Position numbers and translations under genes: made by a program. Below, in pieces: positions 33,968 through 42,954 of a stretch of DNA of 64,000 nt (position 1 is its first letter; the number at the start of each line of letters is the position of its first letter). Source of the DNA: Sandaracinus sp. (lineage in GTDB: Bacteria > Myxococcota_A > Polyangia > Polyangiales > Houyiibacteriaceae). The notes under the pieces are model-generated. The model did no database searches. It saw nothing but the letters and a program-made list of their open reading frames with translations, and was not told the DNA's origin. Location of the stretch: the NCBI GenBank assembly GCA_020633125.1, contig JACKEH010000008.1:62001-126000 (forward strand), read 5' to 3'.

Positions 33968-36715
33968 ATGCCTTCGATCACCACGCGCACGTGGGGTCTC
34001 GCCTTCGCCCTCGCCACGCTCGTCGCGCCGGCGCTTCACGCGCAGGACGCGTCCGCCATTCGCGAGCGTCTGCAGCGTTCGTATGCCGCCCGGTCCGAGA
34101 GCGTGCCCGAAGGTGCGCTGGTCTCGATTCAGCACTTGCTCGACACCGCCGACCGCATCGAGCCGCGTTACCCCGAACAGGCGCCGCGTTGGCGCGCGCG
34201 GGCCGACCGCTACCTGCGCGAGGTCGAAGCGGGCCGCGACCCCTACCCCGCCGCGCGCGGCGAGATCGTCAACCGCGGCTACCGCTCGCCCATCTCGACG
34301 GTGCTGCAGGGCTACGCGATCTACCTCCCGCCCGATTACGACCCCTCGCGCACCTACCCGCTCTACATCGCGCTCCACGGCGGCAGCTCGAACGGCAACC
34401 TCTTCCTGGGCGTGGTGCTCGGGAACAACATGGACTGGCTGCGCTACGACGAGTTCGTCTACGACGACTTCACACCGCGCTGGACGCCCGATTGGATCGT
34501 CGTCGCGCCGACGGGCTTCGGTCAGATCCTCTGGCGCTGGATGGGTGAGCAAGACGTGCTCGACGTGATCGCCGACGTGCAGAAGCACTACGCGGTCGAC
34601 GAAGACCGGGTGGTGCTCGGGGGGCTCTCGAACGGCGGCCTCGGCGCGCACGCGATCGGCACCCGCCACGCGTCGCGCTTCTCGGTGGTGCAAGCGATGG
34701 CCGGGGCGCCGAGCTGGACGCAATACCTCGGCGGCATGGGTCGCCTCCGCGGCGCCGAGCGCACCGAGGTGCTCCGCTACAGCGGTGTCCACCTGCTCGA
34801 GAGCACTTGGGGCAGCGACTACCGCTACTACCACGGGCGCAACGACCCCGGCCCGATGCGACCGCGCTACGTCGAAGAGCTCGACGCGGAGGTCGCCCGC
34901 CTCGGCGCGCCGGTGCGCGGCACCTGGTACGACGCCGGACACGACATCCTCTACCTCGTGCATCGCCACGGGCGCGTGTACGGGGGCCTCGCCGAGGAGC
35001 GCCGCGATCGTTCGCCGCGTGAGGTCCGCGTCGTCAGCGGCGACTACCGCGCGTCACGCCAGCATTGGGTCGAGATCACGCGCTTCGTCGACTACCCCGA
35101 GCTCGGTCGTGTGCGCGCGGTCGTGGACGCCGAAGGATCGCTCGCGGTCGAGACCCGCAACGTGCGTGCGTTCGCGATCGACGTGCGTGACGCGCCACTC
35201 GGCGAGAGCACGCGCATCGTGGTCGACGGGCAGACGGTGCACGACGGCCCCCGCGCGAGCCTCGGACATCGTTGGCACGTCGTGCGAGACGGCGACACGT
35301 GGCGCGCGGGCTTTCCGAACGACCCGGCGAAGAGCAAACGACCCGGTCTCGCGGGTCCGATCACCGACACCTACTACGGCCGCATGGTGCACGTGTACGG
35401 CACGCAGAAGCCGGAGCACACCGAGACGCTGCGGCGCGCGGCCGAGCGTGGCGCGCGCGGTTGGCCGCTGTGGAGCTGGGACCTTCGCCAAGAGGTGATC
35501 GCGGACACGGAGCTCACCGAGCAGACGATGCGCGAAGCGACGGTCGTGCTCTACGGCACGCAGGGCGACAACCTCGCGCTCGATCGCATCGCGGGGGCGC
35601 TCCCGATTCGCGTCGACGGCGACGCCGTCGTGATGGGAAGTCGCCGCTTCGCGGGCGCCGACGTCGGCACACGTTTCGTCTACCCGAACCCGCTCGCCCC
35701 GGAGCGCTACGTCTTGGTCTGCGCGGGCGTGACGCCGAACGCGGTGAACGCGGGCAACACGCTTCCGGAGTTCTTGCCGGACTACGTGGTCTACGACCGC
35801 CGCGGCACACCGAGCCGGCAAGACCGCGTGCAGGGGCGCAACCCGCTGCTCGCCGACGGCTATTTCGATGCGCGTTGGCGGCTCCCCGGTGCGGACGAGG
35901 GAGGTGCCGAAGAAGCGAGCTCGGAAGGCAGCGGCCCCGACCAGCTCGATGCGCCGGCCACCGAAGGGGCGGAAGAAGGAGAGCCCGAGCTCGTCATGCT
36001 GCCCGGCACGCCGCCGGTGCCGAGCCCGCCGGCGCGTCACCTCGCCCCCGCGCGCGATCCGGCGGGGCGCGCGTCACGACGCATTTGGGCGCGGGTGCCG
36101 ACCTTCCTGAACTTTCGCGGCACCATCCCGAACGCGACGTGGCGCGTGGATCGACGGCACGTCTGGAGCATTCGTCCGCAAGACGAGTGCTACGAGTCGC
36201 TGCGCTCGACCGGGGTTCCGTTTCGGCCGCATCCCGATCTGAACGGCCTCGTGCCTTCGCCGGTGGAGATTCTCGGACCGGTCGACGGCGTGTGGTTTCG
36301 GATGACCCACGAAGAGGATCCCTTCGTGATGAGCTGCGAGATGGCGCATCGGCTGCCCGAGCTCGTCGCGATCTGGAAGCGCCACGGTGTGCTCGGGGTC
36401 GAGATCATGTCGAGCTGGCGCACGCATCCGTTCACGAGCTTTCATACGATGGGGCTCGCGCTCGACTTGCCGCGCTTCTGGACGGCGAGCGGATGGATGA
36501 GCGTGCTCGAGCACTACGAAGCGACACCCGAGCGCGAGACCTGCGTCGGCGCGGCACCGCGCGAAGCACGCGCTCGCGCGCTTCGAACGATGGCGTGCGA
36601 GATGGCGGATACCGGACGGCTCTCGAGCGTGCTCACGCCGAACTACAACGAAGGGCATCGCGACCACTTCCACGTCGACATTCGGCCCGACGACCCGCGC
36701 CTCTTCTTGCGCTGA
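33968..36715 (+). CDS. Secreted esterase/extensin-like domain fusion
   Basis: A 915-residue protein with signal peptide (cleavage after LHAQ). Domain 1 (about 100-350) is an alpha/beta hydrolase of the feruloyl esterase/PHB depolymerase type: YIALHGGSSNGN (oxyanion region, 134-144), nucleophile Ser221 in VVLGGLSNGGLGAH and a likely catalytic His325 in YDAGHDILYL. A beta-rich middle follows (about 350-670). After an acidic/Pro linker, residues about 720-915 match the extensin-like C-terminal domain (PF06904), with SFHTMGLALDLPRFW and RDHFHVDIRP as probable metal ligands. Expected role: envelope or external polymer hydrolysis plus cell-wall binding or peptidase activity. The order is unusual. 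Confidence 0.85.
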   Translation: MPSITTRTWGLAFALATLVAPALHAQDASAIRERLQRSYAARSESVPEGALVSIQHLLDTADRIEPRYPEQAPRWRARADRYLREVEAGRDPYPAARGEIVNRGYRSPISTVLQGYAIYLPPDYDPSRTYPLYIALHGGSSNGNLFLGVVLGNNMDWLRYDEFVYDDFTPRWTPDWIVVAPTGFGQILWRWMGEQDVLDVIADVQKHYAVDEDRVVLGGLSNGGLGAHAIGTRHASRFSVVQAMAGAPSWTQYLGGMGRLRGAERTEVLRYSGVHLLESTWGSDYRYYHGRNDPGPMRPRYVEELDAEVARLGAPVRGTWYDAGHDILYLVHRHGRVYGGLAEERRDRSPREVRVVSGDYRASRQHWVEITRFVDYPELGRVRAVVDAEGSLAVETRNVRAFAIDVRDAPLGESTRIVVDGQTVHDGPRASLGHRWHVVRDGDTWRAGFPNDPAKSKRPGLAGPITDTYYGRMVHVYGTQKPEHTETLRRAAERGARGWPLWSWDLRQEVIADTELTEQTMREATVVLYGTQGDNLALDRIAGALPIRVDGDAVVMGSRRFAGADVGTRFVYPNPLAPERYVLVCAGVTPNAVNAGNTLPEFLPDYVVYDRRGTPSRQDRVQGRNPLLADGYFDARWRLPGADEGGAEEASSEGSGPDQLDAPATEGAEEGEPELVMLPGTPPVPSPPARHLAPARDPAGRASRRIWARVPTFLNFRGTIPNATWRVDRRHVWSIRPQDECYESLRSTGVPFRPHPDLNGLVPSPVEILGPVDGVWFRMTHEEDPFVMSCEMAHRLPELVAIWKRHGVLGVEIMSSWRTHPFTSFHTMGLALDLPRFWTASGWMSVLEHYEATPERETCVGAAPREARARALRTMACEMADTGRLSSVLTPNYNEGHRDHFHVDIRPDDPRLFLR

Positions 36716-36778
36716 GCCGACGCGGGCGCTCGCGGCGCGTACGACGACGCGTCGCGCGAGTCGTCCGCCCCTGCCGCC

Positions 36779-38041
36779 TCAGCGAAGCGTGAAGGTCCGT
36801 CGGAGCGTCCCGCGGACCGCCCCGCTCGCGTCGTAGGTGGTGAGGGCGAAACGTCGCTCCCCGAGCGTGGTGAAGCTCGAGCGCACCGCGAGACGCGACG
36901 AACGCACGGAGCGTGAGATCTGATCGGTCAGCTCGTAGCGGTCGTCGACGGTCACCGAGACCGCCGCGACCCCTTCCGGCGCGCGCTCGAGGCCGATCTC
37001 GTAGAGCCCCTCCCCCATCTGCTTCACGTAGACGGCGGTGCCGGCCGTCACGTCCAGGAGGCCGACGCCGAGCGCGACCTGCGTCCCGCTCGCGTCGTAG
37101 CCCTGAGCTTCGAGCTGTCGCTCGTTGCGCTCGACGTCGAAGACGTAGCTCGCCGGAAAGTTCTCGGCGGTGGCGCGGGTGGCCTCCGCGACGAGGTATC
37201 CGTCGACGACGTAGCGAACGTTCGTGACCGCCGCCGGCGCGAGCGCGCGAAGCTCGTAGCGCCCGTCGGCTTGGCGCGCCCAATACACCTCGAGGGCCGC
37301 GAAGTCGGGCTCGGGCTCCGATGCGCCGCAGCTCGCCCCGGTCGGAAAGCCCTCGCCCGGAGCGCGCGCGAGCCTGGCTTCGGTCGCGGGCCCGTAGGAG
37401 CCGTCCTCGGCGATGCGGTCTTCTGGATGGTTGCGGTTCCAGAGGCGTTGAAAGGCGAGCGTCGACAGCGCGCGAATGTCGGAGCCGCCTTGGTAATCGA
37501 AGTGCACCGGATCCGAGCTACCGAGCCAACGGAACCCTTGCGCTGACATCACGTTTCGCCACGAGGAATACGGGCTGAGGTCGACTGCCAAACCGGATTG
37601 ATGGTTCGAGCCTCCCGGCGGGGCGGCGAGCCCGATGCCGCAACGTCCGGTCTGGTACCAGCGGTACAACAGGTATTGTTGCGGGAGCGTGCGCAGCGCC
37701 GAGGTGACGAACATGCCGCCGCCTCCGTTGCGGGCCGCGCGCGAGAGGGCCTCGGCCGCGGGCGTCTGCAGGTAGGGGAACGCGGCCGAACCGAGGTCGA
37801 TGCCCGCGACGTCGATGCGGCTCATCAGTCCGGGGCGCATGCAGTTGAGCTCTTCGATGAGCTGCTCGGACAAACCGAAGACCGCCGTGGTGGAGCAGCG
37901 GGTGCCCACCGCTTGGCCCACGGTGAGACTCTCGTCCGTGCTCGTGACCTCCCCGAGGCTCCCCTCCTCTCCGGCGCCGAGGGGATCGGACACACAAGCG
38001 GCGAGCGAGAGCAGAAGGACGAGTCTCCAGGACGTGTGCAT
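36779..38041 (-). CDS. VanY-like D,D-carboxypeptidase lipoprotein
   Basis: A 420-residue lipoprotein (lipobox LAAC, Cys16). Residues 45-185 form an M15 peptidase domain with SNHQSGLAVDL (His147, Asp154) and DPVHFDYQG (His180), the zinc ligands of VanY/M15B enzymes that trim peptidoglycan stem peptides. Residues about 188-225 form a peptidoglycan-binding-type helix bundle (TLAFQRLWNRNHPEDRIAED). From Glu251 on comes a module shared with the divergent transglycosylase gene at 38392. Predicted location: periplasmic face of the outer or inner membrane. Confidence 0.85.
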   Translation of the reverse strand: MHTSWRLVLLLSLAACVSDPLGAGEEGSLGEVTSTDESLTVGQAVGTRCSTTAVFGLSEQLIEELNCMRPGLMSRIDVAGIDLGSAAFPYLQTPAAEALSRAARNGGGGMFVTSALRTLPQQYLLYRWYQTGRCGIGLAAPPGGSNHQSGLAVDLSPYSSWRNVMSAQGFRWLGSSDPVHFDYQGGSDIRALSTLAFQRLWNRNHPEDRIAEDGSYGPATEARLARAPGEGFPTGASCGASEPEPDFAALEVYWARQADGRYELRALAPAAVTNVRYVVDGYLVAEATRATAENFPASYVFDVERNERQLEAQGYDASGTQVALGVGLLDVTAGTAVYVKQMGEGLYEIGLERAPEGVAAVSVTVDDRYELTDQISRSVRSSRLAVRSSFTTLGERRFALTTYDASGAVRGTLRRTFTLR

Positions 38042-38391
38042 GCCTGGGACACTGAGCAGGGGGCGTGCCGCGTGGGCTTGCGAGCGCTGCGCGGATCGCG
38101 GCGTCGCGGTTTCACGCCGTGGCGCACGAGGAACCTCGCCGGCTCGAAGCCCAGTTCTTGGTCGCCGTGCTTTCCCGCGCGTGCAAGTGCGAGTGGGGCC
38201 CTCCGTCGCCGAATCGCTCTCCGAACGAAGTGGAACGGGGTTCACTGTCCCCGACTTGCGCAGACGCGGACGAGTGTCCGCACGAGGACACGGGCGACAC
38301 GACTCCCGAGATTCTCGACGGTCCGGGCCGCCACCAAGCGCGCGCATCAATCGCAAGTCGGCGCGGCACGCCGGGTGCGAAGGGAGGTGGC
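38042..38391. promoter_or_regulatory. 350-bp divergent promoter region
   Basis: This gap separates the two divergent peptidoglycan hydrolase genes and must carry both promoters. I recognise no hairpin, repeat or operator. A Shine-Dalgarno AGGGAGG (38381-38387) sits four bases before the transglycosylase ATG. Confidence 0.5.
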
Positions 38392-39636
38392 ATGCGCTGG
38401 ACCCTCGCCCTCTTCGGGATGCTGACTTTCGGTTGTGTGAACGCCATCGGACCCGAAGGTCCGGCAGAAGAGTTCGCACCGAGCGACGGCATCCCTTCCG
38501 AGCTCACCCGTGCTCAACGCCGCGAACGCGCCGGACAGATTCGCGACGCCGCCGCCGCCAACGGCATTCGTGCGGGCTGGCTCTTGGCGGGCATCGCGGA
38601 CGCCGAGACGCAGATGTCGCATTGCTGGCGTGAGCTGACGTGGGCGTGCCAAGGGCCCTACTCCGCCGACTGCGGTGGCCCGGTGGTGGCGGGTGCCGGC
38701 GACGGACCGTGCTCGATCCGTCAAGGTGGCCTCGGCATGTTCCAGTTCGACGCCGGGACCTTCGACGACACGCTGCGCCGAGAAGGCAACCGTGTGCTCT
38801 CGATCGCCGGAAACGTCGCCGCGGCCGTCGACTTCGTCGTGAACATGACGATTCAGAGCCGCTACGTCGCCGGCGTCTCCACGCGCGCCGAAGCGCTCGC
38901 GTGGCTCAACGGCGTCACGCCCGACAACGCGCGTTTCACGCCGTGGATTCAGACGGTCACGCACTACTACAACGGCTGTCTGCCGAGCTACTCGTGTTAC
39001 TCGCAGCGCTTTCGACACTACCGCGACAACGCGCTGGGCGTGTGGAACGAGATGGGTGGTGCCACGTTCTGGAACGCGACCGGAGCGAGCCCGGAGCCCG
39101 CGCTTCCGAGCTTTCCCGCCATCGAGGTCTATTGGGCACGCCAAGCGGACGGGCGCTACGAGCTGCGCGCCCTCGCGCCCGAAGCGGTGGAGCGCGTGGT
39201 CTACGTGGTCGACGGCTACACGATCGGCGAGTCGACTCGGCTCGAGGGCGAGAACTTCCCGACCTCCTACGTGTTCTCGGTCGAGCGCAACGAACGGAGG
39301 CTCGAGGTTCGAGGCTACGACGCGGACAACCGTCAAGTCGGGCTCGGGGTCGGGCTGCTCGACGTGACCGCAGGGACCGGCGTGTACGTGAAACAGATGG
39401 GCGAAGGGCTCTACGAGGTCGGGCTCGAACGTGCCCCGGAAGGGGTCGCGGCCATCTCGGTCCGCGTGGACGAACGCTTCGAGCTCACGGACCAGATCAC
39501 GCGCGCGTCACGCTCGGAGCGCCTCGCGGTGCGCACACGGTTTTCGACGCTCGGAGAGCGCGGCTTCGCCATCACGACGTACGACACGAGCGGCGCGGTC
39601 CGAGGGACGCTGCGCCGCTCCTTCGTGTTGCGCTGA
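38392..39636 (+). CDS. Lytic-transglycosylase-like lipoprotein
   Basis: A 414-residue lipoprotein (MRWTLALFGMLTFGC, Cys15). Residues about 45-225 have the lysozyme-like order of the SLT/GH23 group: an entry helix with the candidate catalytic Glu72 (LLAGIADAETQMSHCWRE), a Cys-rich insertion, GGLGMFQFDAGTF (matching the GLxQ-type motif) and THYYNGCLPSYSCY. The C-terminal 170 residues (EVYWARQADGRYELRALAP onward) are nearly the same as in the M15 carboxypeptidase encoded divergently. Expected substrate: peptidoglycan glycan strands. Confidence 0.8.
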   Translation: MRWTLALFGMLTFGCVNAIGPEGPAEEFAPSDGIPSELTRAQRRERAGQIRDAAAANGIRAGWLLAGIADAETQMSHCWRELTWACQGPYSADCGGPVVAGAGDGPCSIRQGGLGMFQFDAGTFDDTLRREGNRVLSIAGNVAAAVDFVVNMTIQSRYVAGVSTRAEALAWLNGVTPDNARFTPWIQTVTHYYNGCLPSYSCYSQRFRHYRDNALGVWNEMGGATFWNATGASPEPALPSFPAIEVYWARQADGRYELRALAPEAVERVVYVVDGYTIGESTRLEGENFPTSYVFSVERNERRLEVRGYDADNRQVGLGVGLLDVTAGTGVYVKQMGEGLYEVGLERAPEGVAAISVRVDERFELTDQITRASRSERLAVRTRFSTLGERGFAITTYDTSGAVRGTLRRSFVLR

Positions 39637-39645
39637 AGGCTTCGC

Positions 39646-40854
39646 TCAGCGCGCTGGCGCCAGCGCGTCGGACGGCGCCGGTGCTTCCGATGCTGGCGTA
39701 TCCGACGCGGGAGTATCCGACGCGGGAGTATCCGACGCGGGCGTATCCGACGCGGGCGCATCCGACGCGGGCGTGTCCGACGCCGGCACATCCGACCCCG
39801 TCTGCGGTCCGCCCGGCACCGACGACTCGGGAGCTCCGTACCCCGGAGGCGGCGTCGGCACACCGGGGTCGGCCGGCGTCGCGTCGAGGCCGAAGTTGTG
39901 CTCCGCGGCCTCACGCTGCGCGCGGAGCAACTCGACCTGTCGCCGATGCTCGATCAACGCCTCGAGCGCGCGTTGGTAGCGTGGATGGGGATCGTCGCGA
40001 AGCGCCGCCCGCAACGCCGACTCGGCCGCACGAAAATGACGTTCCACGTCGCGCTCGAGCGACACGGGATCGAAACGCCGCGCCACCGACAACACGAAGT
40101 ACACCCGCGCGCGTTTCTCCGGCTCGAGCGCGGTCACGGCCTCGTCGCGCGCCAACCGTTCGAGCGCCGCCCGTCCCTCGCGCCAGCGCCCCCCGCGAAG
40201 CTCCTCCACCGCCGCCTCGACCTCCGGCAGCGGCAAACGCGGCAACGCGACGCGCACCCGCTCCTCGCGTGTGTCCACCAGCCGCACGAGCCGGTCGCCG
40301 ATTCGCGAGAACGCGCGCTCTCGCATGCGATCGTAGGTGCGCCCCTCTTCCTCTACACCGAAGCTCACGCGCTGAAGCGCTCGGCCCGTCGCGCCCTCGT
40401 GCACGCTCACCCGAAGCCGCACCTCGAGCACCGGCACGTCGTACGCGCTCCGCCGCTGCCGCGTGAAACAGCCCGACGGTCCGCACACCGTCTCCGGCCG
40501 TTCGTCGTAGCGAATGGCGTTGGTCTCGCGCACCCGCGCTTCGAGGATCACGACACCCACCGCTCGACCGATGCGACCGCTCGTGCGCATCGCTTCGAGG
40601 TCGAGCGTCCGTACCCGACGCGCCTCGATTCCGCCGGCGGCGAGATGCCGCGCGAGCCGGTCCCCGAGCGCGATCGCGTCGAGCTCGTCGGCGGTCGCCA
40701 CGAGCACGCTCGGAAAGGTGCGAAGCGGCACCGTCGCCGGCGTCGTGACGCGGGCCTCGAGGGTCGGTCCCCCACATCCGAGCGAGCACGCGATGACGAC
40801 GAGCCAACCCGCGAGTCGCGCCGTCACGATCGTCCTCGGCGAAGGCATGTTCAT
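39646..40854 (-). CDS. Lipoprotein with PASD repeat tail
   Basis: A 402-residue protein; ATG at 40854 overlaps the mazG stop as ATGA. A lipobox (SLGC) follows the hydrophobic segment. Residues 35-200 are strand/helix with FPSVLVATADELDAIALGD and a Cys pair (ETVCGPSGCFTRQ). Residues 200-330 are TPR-like helices. The last 60 residues are a five-residue repeat (PASDT/PASDA) encoded by 15-bp DNA repeats. Function unknown; probably an outer-membrane lipoprotein. Translational coupling to mazG is likely fortuitous operon organisation. Confidence 0.8.
   Translation of the reverse strand: MNMPSPRTIVTARLAGWLVVIACSLGCGGPTLEARVTTPATVPLRTFPSVLVATADELDAIALGDRLARHLAAGGIEARRVRTLDLEAMRTSGRIGRAVGVVILEARVRETNAIRYDERPETVCGPSGCFTRQRRSAYDVPVLEVRLRVSVHEGATGRALQRVSFGVEEEGRTYDRMRERAFSRIGDRLVRLVDTREERVRVALPRLPLPEVEAAVEELRGGRWREGRAALERLARDEAVTALEPEKRARVYFVLSVARRFDPVSLERDVERHFRAAESALRAALRDDPHPRYQRALEALIEHRRQVELLRAQREAAEHNFGLDATPADPGVPTPPPGYGAPESSVPGGPQTGSDVPASDTPASDAPASDTPASDTPASDTPASDTPASEAPAPSDALAPAR
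39695..39796 (-). repeat. 15-bp coding tandem repeat
   Basis: About seven units of 15 bp (consensus GGCGTATCCGACGCG on the + strand) encoding the PASD(T/A) repeats at the C-terminus of the lipoprotein. Unit length is a multiple of three, so copy-number change would keep the frame. Confidence 0.85.
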
Positions 40855-41639
40855 TCGGCGCGCTTGGCCTCCTGCCAGAGCACGTCGAGCTTCTCGGCGT
40901 CGAGCGCACGAAGCTCCGTCCCGGCCGCCTCGGCCGCGAGCTCGGCGCGCCGAAACCGACCGGAGAAACGATCGAGCGCACGACGCAGCGCGGCCTCGGG
41001 GTCGACGCCGAGCTTTCGACCGAAGCTCGCGAGCGCGAAGAGCAAATCCCCGAGCTCGGCCTCGATGCGCTCCGACACTCCACTCGCGACCGCTTCGTCG
41101 AGCTCGGCGAGCTCCTCGTCGACCTTCGCACGCACGCCCGCCGCGTCGGGCCAATCGAAGCCGTGCGCCGCGGCCTTCTCCCCGACGCGCCACGCGCGCA
41201 ACAACGCCGGGAGCGAGACGGGCACGCCCCCGAGGGCGCCGCGACTCTTCTTCTCCTTCGACTTCTGGGCCTCCCAGCGCGCGAGCGCTTCGGCGCCTCC
41301 GCCGCTCGGCTTCTCGTCGCCGAACACCCACGGGTGACGACGGACCATCTTGTCGGCGATGCCGCTCACCACGTCGTCGATGCCGAACCAACGCTTCGCG
41401 CTCGCGAGCTCCGAGAGGAACACGACCTGGAAGAGCAGGTCGCCGAGCTCCTCACGCAGCGGCTCGGCCTCGCCGCGGTCGATGGCCTCGACGACCTCGT
41501 GCGCCTCCTCGACGACGTAGGGTCGCAGCGTGTCCAGCGTCTGCTCTTTGTCCCAAGGGCAGCCTTCGGGACCGAGGAGGGTCCGCATCACGTCGACCAG
41601 CTTCGGAAGGCTGGCACCGTCTTCGCTCATGAGGCGCAT
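40851..41639 (-). CDS. mazG: Nucleoside triphosphate pyrophosphohydrolase MazG
   Basis: A 262-residue protein with two MazG domains: the first has LLGPEGCPWDKEQTLDTLRP, EEAHEVVEAI and EELGDLLFQVVFLSELA; the second has KVDEELAELDEAVASG and EAELGDLLFALASFGRKLG. These EExxE...ExxD sites bind Mg and hydrolyse NTPs to NMP and pyrophosphate, a house-cleaning role, possibly also limiting ppGpp. The length is normal. The start at MRLMSEDGAS is preferred; MSEDGAS three codons on is possible. Overlaps the next lipoprotein gene by four bases. Confidence 0.95.
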   Translation of the reverse strand: MRLMSEDGASLPKLVDVMRTLLGPEGCPWDKEQTLDTLRPYVVEEAHEVVEAIDRGEAEPLREELGDLLFQVVFLSELASAKRWFGIDDVVSGIADKMVRRHPWVFGDEKPSGGGAEALARWEAQKSKEKKSRGALGGVPVSLPALLRAWRVGEKAAAHGFDWPDAAGVRAKVDEELAELDEAVASGVSERIEAELGDLLFALASFGRKLGVDPEAALRRALDRFSGRFRRAELAAEAAGTELRALDAEKLDVLWQEAKRAE

Positions 41640-41676
41640 GGTGTCGCAACGTCGGCGGCGACCCAAGCCGAAGGCT

Positions 41677-42783
41677 TCAGCCGTGCGACACGGAGCGTGC
41701 GTAGCGACCGCGGACCAAGAGAGGCTCGCCGTCGACCACCACGTCGAGGCGCCGGCCGAGGGCCGCGACCATCGACGAGGCGCTCCACCCGGCTCCGGTG
41801 TGCTCCGGGCAGCTGTACCCGAGCACGAGGTGCAACCCCGGCATCTTCAGGTCCTGAAGCATCGCGCCAATCGGCGTGAGCACGTTCAGGTTGGTCCCGA
41901 ACGCGACTTGCCCGAGGCGACGCCCCTGCGGGTCGGCGTCGGCGGCGCGCCAGATCGCTTCCGCGTCGGGGCCCTCCACTTCCACGAGCGAGCCGCGATG
42001 GAAACGGAGAACGTGCGGCGCACGGATCGCCGTTCCGTCGTGCAACCACACCCCTCCGTCGGCGCGGTAGGCGCCCTCGGCTCGTGCGGGACACGTGACG
42101 ACCTCGCCACCGGGCAGGTTCGAAAACCCCGGCTTGCGCAGCCATCCGCTGCCGTTGTGCCAACGCGCGGAGTCGTCGAGATCGACCCGAAGCGTGCAGC
42201 CCAACCCGGAGTCGACGTCGATGCGGCGTGCCCGCGCCAGGCGTTGCCGGAGTCGTTCGCCGACCTGGTGCACCTCGCTCCAATCGGAACGAAGGCTCTG
42301 CCGCATCATCGCCTCGGACACCCCGACCATGTGCGCGTGACGTCGGCGGCCGGGCAGCGTGCAGACCCGGCGTCGGAACTCGGCGTCGAGACCCCCGACG
42401 GTGCCCACCATGACCGAACCGTCCGCTTCGGCGAGGTGGGACTCGAGCCGGCCGCGAAACGGAAGCGATCGCGAGATCGCCATGTCCACGAGGTACGTCC
42501 GGGTCTCGAGTCCGAGCTCCACCGCGGCGGCGAGCAACGCGCGCCCGAACGACTCGCAACCGACTTCGACCACGAGGACGACGAGCTGCCCGCTCGACAA
42601 ACCGAGGGCGTTCTCCAAGACCGCGCGCGCAGGATCGGCCAACGAGAGGTCAGGCGGGTACGCCGCCAGATGCGTCTCGGCATCCTGGCTGACCGTGATG
42701 CTGTCGCGGCGAACGCGCTGCGAGCGGCGCTCCCCGCTCGAGATCAGGTCGGCGCCCGCCTCCTTTTCCCGCTCCGCTCCCAT
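41677..42783 (-). CDS. M29/NicX-like metallohydrolase family protein
   Basis: A 368-residue cytosolic protein. The N-terminal half is a Rossmann-like domain (GLSSGQLVVLVVEVGCESFG). The C-terminal half carries the family pattern of M29 aminopeptidases and 2,5-dihydroxypyridine dioxygenase NicX: FSNLPGGEVVTCPARAEGAY, LGQVAFGTN and PGLHLVLGYSC. The usual final H-x-D ligand is replaced (LGRRLDVVV), so the metal centre may be incomplete. The substrate cannot be named. Confidence 0.65.
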   Translation of the reverse strand: MGAEREKEAGADLISSGERRSQRVRRDSITVSQDAETHLAAYPPDLSLADPARAVLENALGLSSGQLVVLVVEVGCESFGRALLAAAVELGLETRTYLVDMAISRSLPFRGRLESHLAEADGSVMVGTVGGLDAEFRRRVCTLPGRRRHAHMVGVSEAMMRQSLRSDWSEVHQVGERLRQRLARARRIDVDSGLGCTLRVDLDDSARWHNGSGWLRKPGFSNLPGGEVVTCPARAEGAYRADGGVWLHDGTAIRAPHVLRFHRGSLVEVEGPDAEAIWRAADADPQGRRLGQVAFGTNLNVLTPIGAMLQDLKMPGLHLVLGYSCPEHTGAGWSASSMVAALGRRLDVVVDGEPLLVRGRYARSVSHG

Positions 42784-42954
42784 GGGCGAACCCTATCGCG
42801 AATTTGATTCACGACAGAAGAGGGAAAGACACCGATTCTTTCGAAGAAAAACGGTCGTGAGACCTCGAAACTCCGGGATCTCACGAAAATGCCGCTCTCA
42901 CAAAAACTCCCCGAAGTGGGGCATTCCACGACAAGCACGACCACCGAACGTGGC

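Noticed and set aside
32657..34969. A 770-codon open frame on the minus strand antisense to the esterase/extensin gene
   Set aside because: It is antisense to strong alpha/beta hydrolase motifs on the + strand; its upstream part is a low-complexity Arg/Val/Ala mirror sequence typical of high-G+C DNA. Only the part from 33796 down is real (the GNAT-like gene).
39649..39666. An 18-bp perfect palindrome (CGCGCTGGCGCCAGCGCG) considered as a terminator
   Set aside because: It lies within the coding sequence of the PASD lipoprotein's C-terminus and is explained by GC-rich Ala/Pro codons; no T-run follows.
42784..42954. Looked for a third gene between the caspase-like and M29-like genes
   Set aside because: Only short frames without start signals are present in 171 bases.
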